Source of the DNA: Novosphingobium arvoryzae
Lineage (GTDB): Bacteria > Pseudomonadota > Alphaproteobacteria > Sphingomonadales > Sphingomonadaceae
Direction: 5' to 3'
DNA length: 64,000 nucleotides
Assembly (NCBI RefSeq): GCF_014652615.1
Contig: NZ_BMZD01000002.1
Location: 124,001-188,000, forward strand
Position 1 is the stretch's first letter. Every line of letters starts with the position of its first letter. Below, piece by piece: positions 25,862-33,637 of the stretch. The translations under genes were made by a program, and so were the position numbers. The notes beneath the pieces were generated by a model, which ran no database searches, was not told the DNA's origin, and saw only the letters and a program-made list of their open reading frames with translations.

Positions 25862-27130
25862 ATGTGGTTACTCGACAGGATGCTTCGTGCGCTGGTCCGG
25901 GATGGCCAGCTGGTCGTCACCGATCATGACGGCACGGTCTATCGCTATGGCGATGCCGCTGCCGATCCGGTCCGCATCCGCTTTACCGACAAGGGCGCGG
26001 CATTCCACGTCGCCCGCGATCCGCGGGTCGGCGCGGGGGAAGCCTACATGGACGGGCGGCTGGTGGTGGAACCGCCGCACGACATCCGCGACATGGTGCT
26101 GCTGGTCATGCGCAACGCCAACCGTCCCGGCGGAAAGCTGGGGCCGCCCAGCCGCCTGCGCCGCGCGGTGGACTGGGCCGTGGCCAAGGCGGACCAGATC
26201 AACCTGCGCGCCAAGGCCAGCACCAACGTCACCCACCACTATGACCTGACCCGCCAGTTCTATGAACTGTTCCTCGACGAGGACCGGCAATACACGATGG
26301 CCTATTTTCGCGATCCGGCCAATTCGCTGGAACGCGCGCAATTGGACAAGCAAGCGCTGATCGCGGCCAAGCTGCGGCTGGTGCCGGGCCAGTGCGAAGG
26401 CATGCGGATGCTGGACATCGGCTGCGGCTGGGGCGGCCTTGGCCTCTATCTCCATCGCCATTTCGGGATCGAGGTTCTGGGCGTGTCGCTCGCCCCCGAT
26501 CAAGTCCGCTTCGCCAACGAACGCGCCGAGGCCGCCGGGGTGGCGGACAAGGTGAAGTTCCAGTTGATCGACTACCGCGATGTCACCGGCCAGTTCGACC
26601 GGATCACCAGCGTCGGCATGATCGAACACGTCGGCGCGCCCCACTTTGGCGAATACTTTGCCAAGACGAACGAGTTGCTGGCCGATGACGGCATCATGCT
26701 GACCCACACCATCGGCCGCACCGGCCCGCCCGGCACGACCGACAAGTGGACTCGCAAGTACATCTTCCCCGGCGGCTACATCCCGGCGATGAGTGAGCTG
26801 GTCGCCGCGCTGGAGCGCACTCGGTGGGAAATCGCGGATATCGAGGTGCTGCGTTATCACTACGCCCACACCCTGGCCGAATGGTATGCCCGCACCTGCC
26901 AGCACGAGGCGGAGATCACCGCGCTCTACGACGCGCGGCTGTTCCGCATGTGGCAGTTCTATCTGGCGGGGGCCGAACAGAGCTTCCGGTCAGGCGGGAT
27001 GGTCAATTTCCATATCCAGAGCGTGAAACGCCGCAGCGCCGTGCCGATGACCCGCGACTACATCAGCGCCGAAGCTGCGCGGCTCTCCGCGCTCGACGAA
27101 GCGCCCAAGTGGCATCTGGCCAGGGACTGA
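25862..27130 (+). CDS. cfa: Cyclopropane-fatty-acyl-phospholipid synthase family
   Basis: A 422-residue SAM enzyme of the Cfa family, which adds a methylene across double bonds of membrane phospholipid acyl chains. Features: an N-terminal SCP-like lipid-binding part (about 1-110), NVTHHYDLTRQFYELFLD, motif I DIGCGWGGLGLYL, SVGMIEHVG, and FPGGYIPAM near the bicarbonate site. The start at 25862 (MWLLDRMLR) is preceded at a distance by AGGAGG; a TTG 12 codons earlier is an alternative. A role as a related fatty-acid methyltransferase cannot be excluded. Confidence 0.9.
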   Translation: MWLLDRMLRALVRDGQLVVTDHDGTVYRYGDAAADPVRIRFTDKGAAFHVARDPRVGAGEAYMDGRLVVEPPHDIRDMVLLVMRNANRPGGKLGPPSRLRRAVDWAVAKADQINLRAKASTNVTHHYDLTRQFYELFLDEDRQYTMAYFRDPANSLERAQLDKQALIAAKLRLVPGQCEGMRMLDIGCGWGGLGLYLHRHFGIEVLGVSLAPDQVRFANERAEAAGVADKVKFQLIDYRDVTGQFDRITSVGMIEHVGAPHFGEYFAKTNELLADDGIMLTHTIGRTGPPGTTDKWTRKYIFPGGYIPAMSELVAALERTRWEIADIEVLRYHYAHTLAEWYARTCQHEAEITALYDARLFRMWQFYLAGAEQSFRSGGMVNFHIQSVKRRSAVPMTRDYISAEAARLSALDEAPKWHLARD

Positions 27131-27142
27131 GCGAAAGCCCGG

Positions 27143-27580
27143 TCAGTCCGGATACGCGGCGTTCATCACATCCCAGCTCAGCGCGACCAGTTGCTCCAGC
27201 ACTGCCAGATCGACCTGATCCAGCCGCTTGATATAGAGGCACGACTTGCCGGTGGTGTGCTTGCCCAGCCGCGCGAACAGGTCATCCGCCTCCGCCTGCC
27301 GGTTCACGTAGTTGCCCATCAGGTAGATCGTCATCGCGGCCTTGCGCGGAGAAAACCCGCCCCGGCACATCACCCCTTCGCGCCCGCTGTCATAGCGGTA
27401 GTGATAGCTGCCATAGCCGACGATGCTCGGCCCCCACAGCTTGGGCTCGCACCCAGTCACCCGGCGGTGGAGCGCATCGATCACTCCGGCCTCGGCCCGG
27501 CAGCGTTCATCCGGTACGGCGGCGAGGAAATCGGCCACGCTGGCCTCGGTCGCGGTGGTTTTCATGTCCGCTTTGGCCAC
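27143..27580 (-). CDS. DUF1801 domain protein
   Basis: A 145-residue protein with the DUF1801 (YdhG-like) pattern: [49 protein letters not shown] and [18 protein letters not shown]. The start is placed at the GTG at 27580 because AAGGGGAGGAAGG sits five bases before it; the ATG at 27565 is an alternative. Family function is unknown, though the fold resembles iron chaperone frataxin-like domains. It converges on the cfa gene and diverges from argG, with 84 bp between. Confidence 0.85.
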   Translation of the reverse strand: MAKADMKTTATEASVADFLAAVPDERCRAEAGVIDALHRRVTGCEPKLWGPSIVGYGSYHYRYDSGREGVMCRGGFSPRKAAMTIYLMGNYVNRQAEADDLFARLGKHTTGKSCLYIKRLDQVDLAVLEQLVALSWDVMNAAYPD

Positions 27581-27664
27581 GCGCCTTCCTCCCCTTGCCG
27601 TCACGGCCCCCATGGCTTAGGGGCGCGCTGCAATCCTAACGTCAACGCAGTGGAACTCCAGCCC

Positions 27665-28879
27665 ATGTCGGAAATCAAGAAAGTCGTCCTCGCGTATTCC
27701 GGCGGCCTCGACACCTCGGTCATTCTGAAGTGGCTGCAAGTCACCTACAACTGCGAAGTGGTGACTTTCACCGCCGACCTCGGCCAGGGCGAGGAACTGG
27801 AACCGGCGCGCGCCAAGGCCAAGCTGATGGGCCTGCCGGATGCGAACATCTACATCGACGACCTGCGCGAGGAATTCGTCCGCGACTTCGTGTTCCCGAT
27901 GATGCGCGCAAATGCCCGCTACGAAGGCGACTACCTGCTGGGCACGTCCATCGCCCGCCCGCTGATTTCCAAGCGCCTGATCGAGATCGCGCACGAAACC
28001 GGCGCCGATGCCGTGGCGCACGGCGCGACCGGCAAGGGCAACGACCAGGTGCGGTTCGAGTTGTCCGCCTATGCGCTGGACCCGAACATCAAGGTCATCG
28101 CCCCCTGGCGCGAATGGGACCTGACCAGCCGCACCGCGCTGATCGCGTGGGCTGAACAGCACCAGATCCCCGTCCCCAAGGACAAGCGCGGCGAAAGCCC
28201 GTTCAGCACCGACGCAAACCTCCTCCACACCTCGTCCGAGGGCAAGGTGCTGGAAGATCCGTGGGAAGAAACCCCGGACTATGTCTATTCGCGCACGGTC
28301 AACCCGGAAGACGCGCCCGACGCCCCGGAATACATCACGATCGATTTCGAGAGCGGTGATGGCGTGGCGCTGAACGGCGTGGCGATGAGCCCGGCCACCC
28401 TGCTGACCGCGCTCAACGAACTTGGCCGCAAGCATGGCATCGGCCGGCTCGACCTGGTCGAAAACCGCTTCGTCGGCATGAAGAGCCGCGGGATGTACGA
28501 AACCCCCGGCGGCGAAATCTATGCCCGCGCGCATCGCGGCATCGAACAGATCACGCTCGATCGCGGCGCAGCCCATCTGAAGGATGAGCTGATGCCCAAG
28601 TATGCCGAGCTGATCTACAACGGCTTCTGGTTCGCGCCGGAACGCGAAATGCTCCAGGCCGCGATCGATCACAGCCAGGAAAAGGTGTCCGGCACCGTCC
28701 GCCTGAAGCTCTACAAGGGCCAGGCCTCGGTCGTGGGCCGCAAGTCGCCCAACTCGCTCTATTCCGAACGCCACGTGACGTTCGAGGACGACGCGGGCGC
28801 CTATAACCAGAAGGACGCCGCCGGTTTCATCAAGCTGAATGCGCTCCGGTTGCGCCTCTTGGCGCAGAGAGACCGGTAA
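27665..28879 (+). CDS. argG: Argininosuccinate synthase
   Basis: Joins citrulline and aspartate with ATP, the penultimate arginine step. The 404-residue protein has the ATP loop [12 protein letters not shown] at the N-terminus, [29 protein letters not shown] and [10 protein letters not shown]. The ATG at 27665 gives the usual start [14 protein letters not shown]. The last ten codons and the stop are repeated just downstream by a 33-bp tandem duplication. Confidence 0.98.
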   Translation: MSEIKKVVLAYSGGLDTSVILKWLQVTYNCEVVTFTADLGQGEELEPARAKAKLMGLPDANIYIDDLREEFVRDFVFPMMRANARYEGDYLLGTSIARPLISKRLIEIAHETGADAVAHGATGKGNDQVRFELSAYALDPNIKVIAPWREWDLTSRTALIAWAEQHQIPVPKDKRGESPFSTDANLLHTSSEGKVLEDPWEETPDYVYSRTVNPEDAPDAPEYITIDFESGDGVALNGVAMSPATLLTALNELGRKHGIGRLDLVENRFVGMKSRGMYETPGGEIYARAHRGIEQITLDRGAAHLKDELMPKYAELIYNGFWFAPEREMLQAAIDHSQEKVSGTVRLKLYKGQASVVGRKSPNSLYSERHVTFEDDAGAYNQKDAAGFIKLNALRLRLLAQRDR

Positions 28880-28916
28880 CGCTTGCGCCTCTTGGCGCAG
28901 CGGGACCGCTAAGCGC
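28850..28916 (+). repeat. 33-bp tandem duplication of the argG 3' end
   Basis: TTGCGCCTCTTGGCGCAG plus GAGACCGGTAACGC (28850-28882) is repeated at 28883-28916 with a few substitutions. The first copy encodes the end of ArgG (LRLLAQRDR and stop); the second keeps the same frame and its own TAA. Each copy contains a TGCGCC/GGCGCA dyad. A GGCCGT-TTG-ACGGCC hairpin without a T run follows at 28928-28942. Confidence 0.85.
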
Positions 28917-28973
28917 GAAGAAAACCGGGCCGTTTGACGGCCTATCCTGATTCTGTCCACCGCAAGGGCTGGG

Positions 28974-29006
28974 TTATCCACCGCCAAAATGGCGACTTGT
29001 GGATAA
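28974..29006. promoter_or_regulatory. Two inverted DnaA-box-like sites
   Basis: TTATCCACC (28974-28982) and, on the other strand, TTATCCACA (complement of 28998-29006) face each other around a short GCCA-AAA-TGGC dyad. The second is a perfect match to the E. coli DnaA box and the first differs in the last base. Two boxes are too few for a chromosomal origin; a regulatory or DnaA-titrating site is possible. Confidence 0.45.
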
Positions 29007-29114
29007 CTCGGCCCTGCGCTGCTTGTGCGACTCAGCGATGAGGCGCAGCTTCAAGTCATCGAGAGGCTGAAATCGAACTTGAAAATTCGGCGGGAAACCA
29101 CTGGATAAAAAGGG

Positions 29115-29620
29115 AAAACAGAAACCTCAAGATACCGGCGGCGATGCCCGCAGCAGTATCGGAAAACACGCTTGGCACACTCTTCGGAGCCGCCCAGCGA
29201 ACCGCAGATGCAGCGAGAGGCGCAAGGCCGGTTGACCGCTTCAGGGCGGCCCGAACGGACACAGGGAAAGCAGCGTTTCGGCGCAGCGGAACGAAAGTCC
29301 GGGCAGGCAAGGCTGGAAACGGTCGCGGAACCGCCAGGCGGCGGAAACGGCTCTCGGGCCGGAACCGCCGCCTGACGGGACCACCACGCCGGCAAAGAGA
29401 CGCCGGGCGAGGAACGCCGGTGCCTTGGCACCTCCGGGCTCGCAAGTGGCAGAACGGCAGGGGAAGGCAGCAATTGCCGGAACTCGCCGGACCGGATGCC
29501 GCCAGGCATTACCACGGTCGATCTGCCGCACAGTACCCCGGGAAAGGCGGTCGCCCAACTCGACCGGAACCGATGCAGGCGCGTGTGGGGCTGGCAGCAA
29601 TGCCGGCCCCATTTGCGTTT
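29115..29620 (+). ncRNA. Candidate structured GGAA-rich non-coding RNA
   Basis: Between 29101 and 29700 I count 13 GGAA on the plus strand and none on the minus strand. A possible promoter lies just before (TTGAAA at 29079-29084, GATAAA at 29104-29109, 19-bp spacer). Hairpins include AGGCGGCGG/CCGCCGCCT (29336-29344 with 29365-29373) and GGTGC-CTTG-GCACC near 29419. A 9-bp stem with one G-U pair, GGGGCTGGC/GCCGGCCCC (29587-29595, 29602-29610), followed by ATTTGCGTTT could end it. No known RNA family matches by eye; ends are estimates and the RNA itself is inference. Confidence 0.3.
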
Positions 29621-29736
29621 GCGGCGCGGCTCCGGCAGCACCCCAAACTCTACCATTTGTTACAAAATCGCTTGCCTCGCCCCCGCGCTCCCGCGATATT
29701 GCGGGCCAAGGTGCCGTTCAGCGCACACGGGAGAGA

Positions 29737-30648
29737 ATGATGCAGGATTTCGCGGGCCAGCTGGCCTTCATCACCGGCGGCGCATCGGGCGCGGGGTTTG
29801 GTCAGGCGCAGGTGTTCGGGCGGGCGGGCTGCCGGATCGTGATTGCCGATATCCGCGCCGAAGCCGTTGAAAAGGCTCGCGCAGCGCTGGCCGCCGAAGG
29901 CATCGAGGTCCAAGGCATCGCCCTCGACATCACCGACCGCGCCGCTTACGCCGCTGCTGCGGACGAAGTGGAGCGCGTGTTCGGGCAGGCCCCCACCCTG
30001 TTGTTCAACACGGCGGGTGTGAACAACTTCGGGCCGATCGAGAACACCACCTATGGCGATTTCGACTGGCTGATCGGCGTGAATCTGGGCGGCGTGGTCA
30101 ACGGGATGGTCACCTTCGTGCCGCGCATGATCGCCAGCGGCAAGCCGTGCCACGTGGTCACCGTCGCCTCGCTCGGCGGGTTCACCGGCTCGGCGCTGGC
30201 CGGGCCGTACTCGGCGGCCAAGGCGGCAGTGATCAACCTGATGGAAGGCTACCGGCAGGGTCTTGAAAAGTATGGCATCGGTGTGTCGGTCGTCTGCCCG
30301 GCCAATATCAAGTCGAACATCGCGGAGGCCACCCTCACCCGCCCCGCTGCGCTGGGGGCAAGCGGCTATGTCGAAGGCCCGGAAGCGATTGCCTCGCTCC
30401 AGTCGATCTACCAGCACGGGATGGAGCCCGAAGTGCTGGCCGCCCACGTGATGCAGGGCATCCGCGACAACGCGCTCTACATCATCCCCTACCCCGAAAC
30501 GAAGGACATGCTGGACCAGCATTTCCAGGCGATCCTGGCCTCGATCCCGCCGCTGGAAACGGATCCCGAAGGCGCGGAAAAGCGGGTCAAGGCGCTGATG
30601 GAATGGGCTGCTGGCGGGGCGCAAGTGTTCACCCAGCCCAAGGGTTAG
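29737..30648 (+). CDS. SDR family NAD(P)-dependent oxidoreductase
   Basis: A 303-residue classical short-chain dehydrogenase. Cofactor loop TGGASGAGFGQ, strand 2 ending in Asp (IVIADIRAEAVEKA, favouring NAD), NTAGVNN, catalytic Ser in VTVASLGG, and Tyr-x3-Lys as YSAAK. The C-terminal extension (about 210-303) with PEVLAAHVMQGI is typical of the larger oxidoreductases of sphingomonads that act on alcohols or steroids, but no substrate can be named. ATG codons at 29737 and 29740 are both possible. Its end overlaps the convergent methyltransferase gene by four bases. Confidence 0.85.
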   Translation: MMQDFAGQLAFITGGASGAGFGQAQVFGRAGCRIVIADIRAEAVEKARAALAAEGIEVQGIALDITDRAAYAAAADEVERVFGQAPTLLFNTAGVNNFGPIENTTYGDFDWLIGVNLGGVVNGMVTFVPRMIASGKPCHVVTVASLGGFTGSALAGPYSAAKAAVINLMEGYRQGLEKYGIGVSVVCPANIKSNIAEATLTRPAALGASGYVEGPEAIASLQSIYQHGMEPEVLAAHVMQGIRDNALYIIPYPETKDMLDQHFQAILASIPPLETDPEGAEKRVKALMEWAAGGAQVFTQPKG

Positions 30649-31907
30649 TCCCGCACGAACAGGCTCGCCAGCTCGACATGGGTTGACCAGCGGAACTGCC
30701 CCACCGGGCGCAGCTGCGCGAGGCGATAGCCGTTCTCGATCAGCAAGGCCCCGTCCCGCGCCCAGCTGGACGGGTTGCAGCTGATATAGACGATCCGCGC
30801 GACGCTGCTGTCCGCCAGCCGCTCCACCTGCTCGCGCGCGCCCGCGCGCGGCGGGTCGAGCACGACGCCGCCAAAGCGGTTGAGTTCATCCACCAGCAGC
30901 GGGTTGCGGAACAGGTCGCGGTGCAGCGCGTGGACCGGCAATTGCAGCCGCACCGCCGCCGTCTTGCACGCCAGGTGCGCGTCGCGCGCGGCTTCCACCG
31001 CCAGCACTTTCGCGCCCTGCCCGGCCAGCGCAAAGGCAAATGTCCCCAGCCCCGCGAACAGGTCCGCCACCGCGCCGCAGCCGTCCAGCCATTCGCAGGC
31101 GGCGGCGACCAGCGCCTGTTCGCCGTCCAGCGTGGCCTGCAGGAACGATCCCGGCGGGAACGGCACGCTGACGCCGCCCAGTGCGACCGTCACCGGCTCC
31201 GGCTCCCACACGGCTTCCGGGCCATAGCCCGCATCCAGCACCAGCCGCGCCAGGGCGTGATCGCGCGCGAAATCGAGCAAGGCCTCGGTCGCGGCCAGCC
31301 CTTCGACTTTCAGCCCCTTGATGCCGATGTCCAGCCCCTGCTCGGTCATCGCCAGTTCGACGTCGGCGGCCAGCTTGGCGTGGACGTGCTTGCCGCCGGG
31401 TGCGCGCTTGCTGCCCTTGGCCGGGCCAGCGGCCTGTCCCAGCTTGATCAGCAGCTTGCGCAAATGCGGCAGGATCGCCACGAATTCCGGCACCAGCACC
31501 GGGCATTCGGTGAGTTCCACCAGCCGGTGCGACTTCGCCTCGCGGTAGCCGATCACGACCCGCCCTTGCGAGCTTTCCGCCCGCAGCGAGGCGCGGCGGC
31601 GCGAGTGCGGCGGGGACAGGTGCGGCAGCGCGATCGATTCCGCGCCGAGCCCTTGCGAGGTCGAGGCATTGGCCACCCGCGCCTCGACAAAGTCGGCCAG
31701 CGATGGCTCGTCCAACTGTTGCAGCTGGCACCCGCCGCAGCGGCCAAAGTGCTTGCACACGGGGGCCACGTGGTGTGGTCCCGGCTCAAGTGTGCCATCG
31801 GGCAGCAGCAAGTCGCCCGGCGCGGCGCCCCACGCGAAACGGCCCGATGCGGTTACGCCATCGCCCTTGGCGGCGATGCGGATGATTTCTTCTGGCTGGT
31901 CAGTCAC
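30645..31907 (-). CDS. Class I RNA m5U methyltransferase (TrmA/RlmD family)
   Basis: A 420-residue SAM-dependent RNA methyltransferase. Near residue 60 an iron-sulfur site CKHFGRCGGCQLQQL with a fourth Cys in ELTECPVL matches RlmC/RlmD-type enzymes; the catalytic domain has DLFAGLGTFAFAL (SAM), LDPPRAG, and the nucleophile in YISCNPSSWARD. Target is a uridine of rRNA or tRNA; which one cannot be told. The GTG start at 31907 overlaps the stop of nnr by 8 bases. Upstream sequence in frame belongs to nnr. Confidence 0.88.
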   Translation of the reverse strand: MTDQPEEIIRIAAKGDGVTASGRFAWGAAPGDLLLPDGTLEPGPHHVAPVCKHFGRCGGCQLQQLDEPSLADFVEARVANASTSQGLGAESIALPHLSPPHSRRRASLRAESSQGRVVIGYREAKSHRLVELTECPVLVPEFVAILPHLRKLLIKLGQAAGPAKGSKRAPGGKHVHAKLAADVELAMTEQGLDIGIKGLKVEGLAATEALLDFARDHALARLVLDAGYGPEAVWEPEPVTVALGGVSVPFPPGSFLQATLDGEQALVAAACEWLDGCGAVADLFAGLGTFAFALAGQGAKVLAVEAARDAHLACKTAAVRLQLPVHALHRDLFRNPLLVDELNRFGGVVLDPPRAGAREQVERLADSSVARIVYISCNPSSWARDGALLIENGYRLAQLRPVGQFRWSTHVELASLFVRD

Positions 31908-33297
31908 AGCTCGCCGCGTAGGCGCTGCGGATCGCGGCGGCAAGCATTCCCGCCGTAAACGCGGGTGGACAGCGCCGCGCGGCCTCCCCATGCAGCCACA
32001 CGCCCTGGCACGCGGCAGTGAAGGGATCGGCGCCGTTGGCGAGGCGGCTGGCAATGGTTCCGGCCAGCACATCGCCCGTCCCGGCGGTGGAGAGCCAGCT
32101 CGATGCGCGCGGCGATAGCGCCAGTCGGCCATCCGGCGCGGCAATCACGGTATCGGCCCCCTTGGCGACAATCACCATGCCGCTCGCCCGTGCCAGATCG
32201 CGCGCCCGGTCCAACTTGCTCCCCCCGGCATCGCAGCCGAACGCCCGCTCCAGCGCGGCAAGTTCGCCCTCGTGCGGGGTGGCGATCAGCGGCGCGGTCC
32301 GCTCTGCCAGCAGGCGCGGGGCCAGCAGGACCAGCGCATCGGCATCCAGCACGGCCGGGATGTTTTCCGCCACGGCCAGCGTCAGCCGCTCGCGCGCCGT
32401 GGCATCGCGGCCCAGACCGGGACCGACCAGCACCGCGTTGATCCGGGTATCGAGCAGGGCATTGGCCAGCGGCTGCGCATCGGTGACCAGATCGTCCGGC
32501 GCGGGGACATCGCCCAGCAGCTTGACGTAGCCTGCCCCCGCCCCTTGCGCCGCACTGGCCGCCAGCAGCGCCGCGCCCCGCATCGCCCCGCCGATTATCG
32601 CCAGCAAGCCGCGCCGATACTTGTGCGCGTCGGCATCCGGGGCGTGCAGCCGGGGGCGCTCGATCAGCATGGCAGCATTCGCCGCCGGGCCGATCCCGAT
32701 GGGCACCAGCCGCAGCGCCCCCATCTGCGCACAGGCAGGCATCAGGAAATGCGCGGGCTTCCACGCGCCCAGCGCCACGGTCAAGTCATAGGCCGGCAGA
32801 CCGGGGCCAAGTGGCTGGCCGGTATCGCTGTCCACCCCGCTCGGCAGATCGACCGCGACGCGATAGGGATGGCTGGCGGCAAGCTGGGCCAGCAAGGCCG
32901 TGTGTTCGGGGGAAAGCGCGCGGGTCAGCCCCGTGCCGAACAGGCAATCCACCAGCACTTCGCCGCTGGCGCCGCCATCCGGCCCGGTCACTTCGCCATG
33001 ATAGAACCCGCGGGCGGTGCGCGCCACAGCGGTTCCGGGTTCGCTTGCGGCGATCACCCGCACCGCGCCGCCGCGCTCCAGCAGCGCCTGCGCGATCACA
33101 TAGCCATCGCCGCCGTTGTTGCCGGGGCCGCACAGCACGGTAACCGCGCGCCCGCCGCTGATCCGCCAGACCCATTCCGCCGCGCCGCGCCCGGCGGTCT
33201 GCATCAGCGCATCGACGCTCGTCCCGGCATCCATCAGCTCCTCTTCCGCGCGGCGCATCTGCGCGGCGGTGAGGATCTGGTTACTGGGCAGCAGCAT
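31900..33297 (-). CDS. nnr: Bifunctional NAD(P)H-hydrate epimerase/dehydratase
   Basis: A 465-residue fused enzyme that repairs hydrated NAD(P)H. The N-terminal epimerase (about 1-205) has the nucleotide motif CGPGNNGGDGYV and VDLPSGVDSDTG; the C-terminal ADP-dependent dehydratase (about 225-460) has KYRRGLLAIIGG, GPGLGRD, LDADAL, TPHEGELAALE and the STAGTGDVLAG active site. ATG at 33297 gives [14 protein letters not shown], the usual start, and overlaps the preceding lipoprotein gene by 17 bases. Part of the run ilvD-lipoprotein-nnr-RNA methyltransferase. Confidence 0.95.
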   Translation of the reverse strand: MLLPSNQILTAAQMRRAEEELMDAGTSVDALMQTAGRGAAEWVWRISGGRAVTVLCGPGNNGGDGYVIAQALLERGGAVRVIAASEPGTAVARTARGFYHGEVTGPDGGASGEVLVDCLFGTGLTRALSPEHTALLAQLAASHPYRVAVDLPSGVDSDTGQPLGPGLPAYDLTVALGAWKPAHFLMPACAQMGALRLVPIGIGPAANAAMLIERPRLHAPDADAHKYRRGLLAIIGGAMRGAALLAASAAQGAGAGYVKLLGDVPAPDDLVTDAQPLANALLDTRINAVLVGPGLGRDATARERLTLAVAENIPAVLDADALVLLAPRLLAERTAPLIATPHEGELAALERAFGCDAGGSKLDRARDLARASGMVIVAKGADTVIAAPDGRLALSPRASSWLSTAGTGDVLAGTIASRLANGADPFTAACQGVWLHGEAARRCPPAFTAGMLAAAIRSAYAASCD

Positions 33298-33637
33298 CGG
33301 CCTCGGCCGGGATGACATAGCGGTCCGGGCCAAGGATCACCTCGTAACGGCCCTCCTTCAGCGCGGATTGCGTCTGATCGGCCCCATCGGCGGCGAGCAG
33401 GTTCTGCCCATCCTCGCTCACTTCCAGACGGCGGAACGCGCCGTCCGGGTGGCGCACGATAAACACCTGCGCCCCTTCGACCACGCTGCGGTCGAGCTGG
33501 CATTCCGCCTTGAAATCCCGCGCTCCGCCCAGCGAGCACAGCACCGTCTCGCCCTTGGGCAACAGCTCATCGCCGCCCGCCTGGCCGCAGGCCGATGCCG
33601 CCAGCGCCAGCAGGATCGCCGCGCTGCGCCGCATCAC
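33281..33637 (-). CDS. Small putative lipoprotein
   Basis: A 118-residue protein with a short signal ([17 protein letters not shown]); Cys17 could be lipidated although the -3 residue is Ala rather than Leu. The mature part has two more cysteines (TVLCSL, AECQLD), [12 protein letters not shown] and [12 protein letters not shown], probably a small beta domain. ATGA overlap joins it to ilvD upstream, and it overlaps nnr downstream. No family recognised; function unknown. Confidence 0.7.
   Translation of the reverse strand: MMRRSAAILLALAASACGQAGGDELLPKGETVLCSLGGARDFKAECQLDRSVVEGAQVFIVRHPDGAFRRLEVSEDGQNLLAADGADQTQSALKEGRYEVILGPDRYVIPAEADAAAQ

Larger units (their letters stand above)
28917..29736. 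other. 820-bp stretch without a recognisable protein gene
   Basis: Open frames here give only arginine-rich, low-complexity products with mixed third positions, unlike the strongly GC-ending codons of the neighbours, and none resembles a known family. The stretch holds a hairpin after argG (28928-28942), two inverted DnaA-box-like sites (28974-29006), a promoter-like pair near 29079-29109, many strong hairpins, a terminator-like stem at 29587-29610 and the leader of the SDR gene starting at 29737. Of all gaps in the window this is the only one above 320 bp. Confidence 0.8.

Noticed and set aside
28974..29006. Chromosomal replication origin
   Set aside because: Only two DnaA-like boxes, no AT-rich unwinding element and no dnaA, hemE, gidA or parAB nearby.
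29285..29310. CGAAAGTCCGGGC, like the conserved start region of RNase P RNA
   Set aside because: Only this dozen bases match; the downstream conserved blocks (for example ACAGAAA and the 3' P4 strand) are missing, so rnpB is not supported.
29144..29740. A 198-codon plus-strand open frame and long minus-strand frames in the gap after argG
   Set aside because: Products are arginine-rich and low in complexity, third positions are mixed rather than GC-dominated, no ribosome site or family match, and frames on both strands overlap; they read as chance frames.
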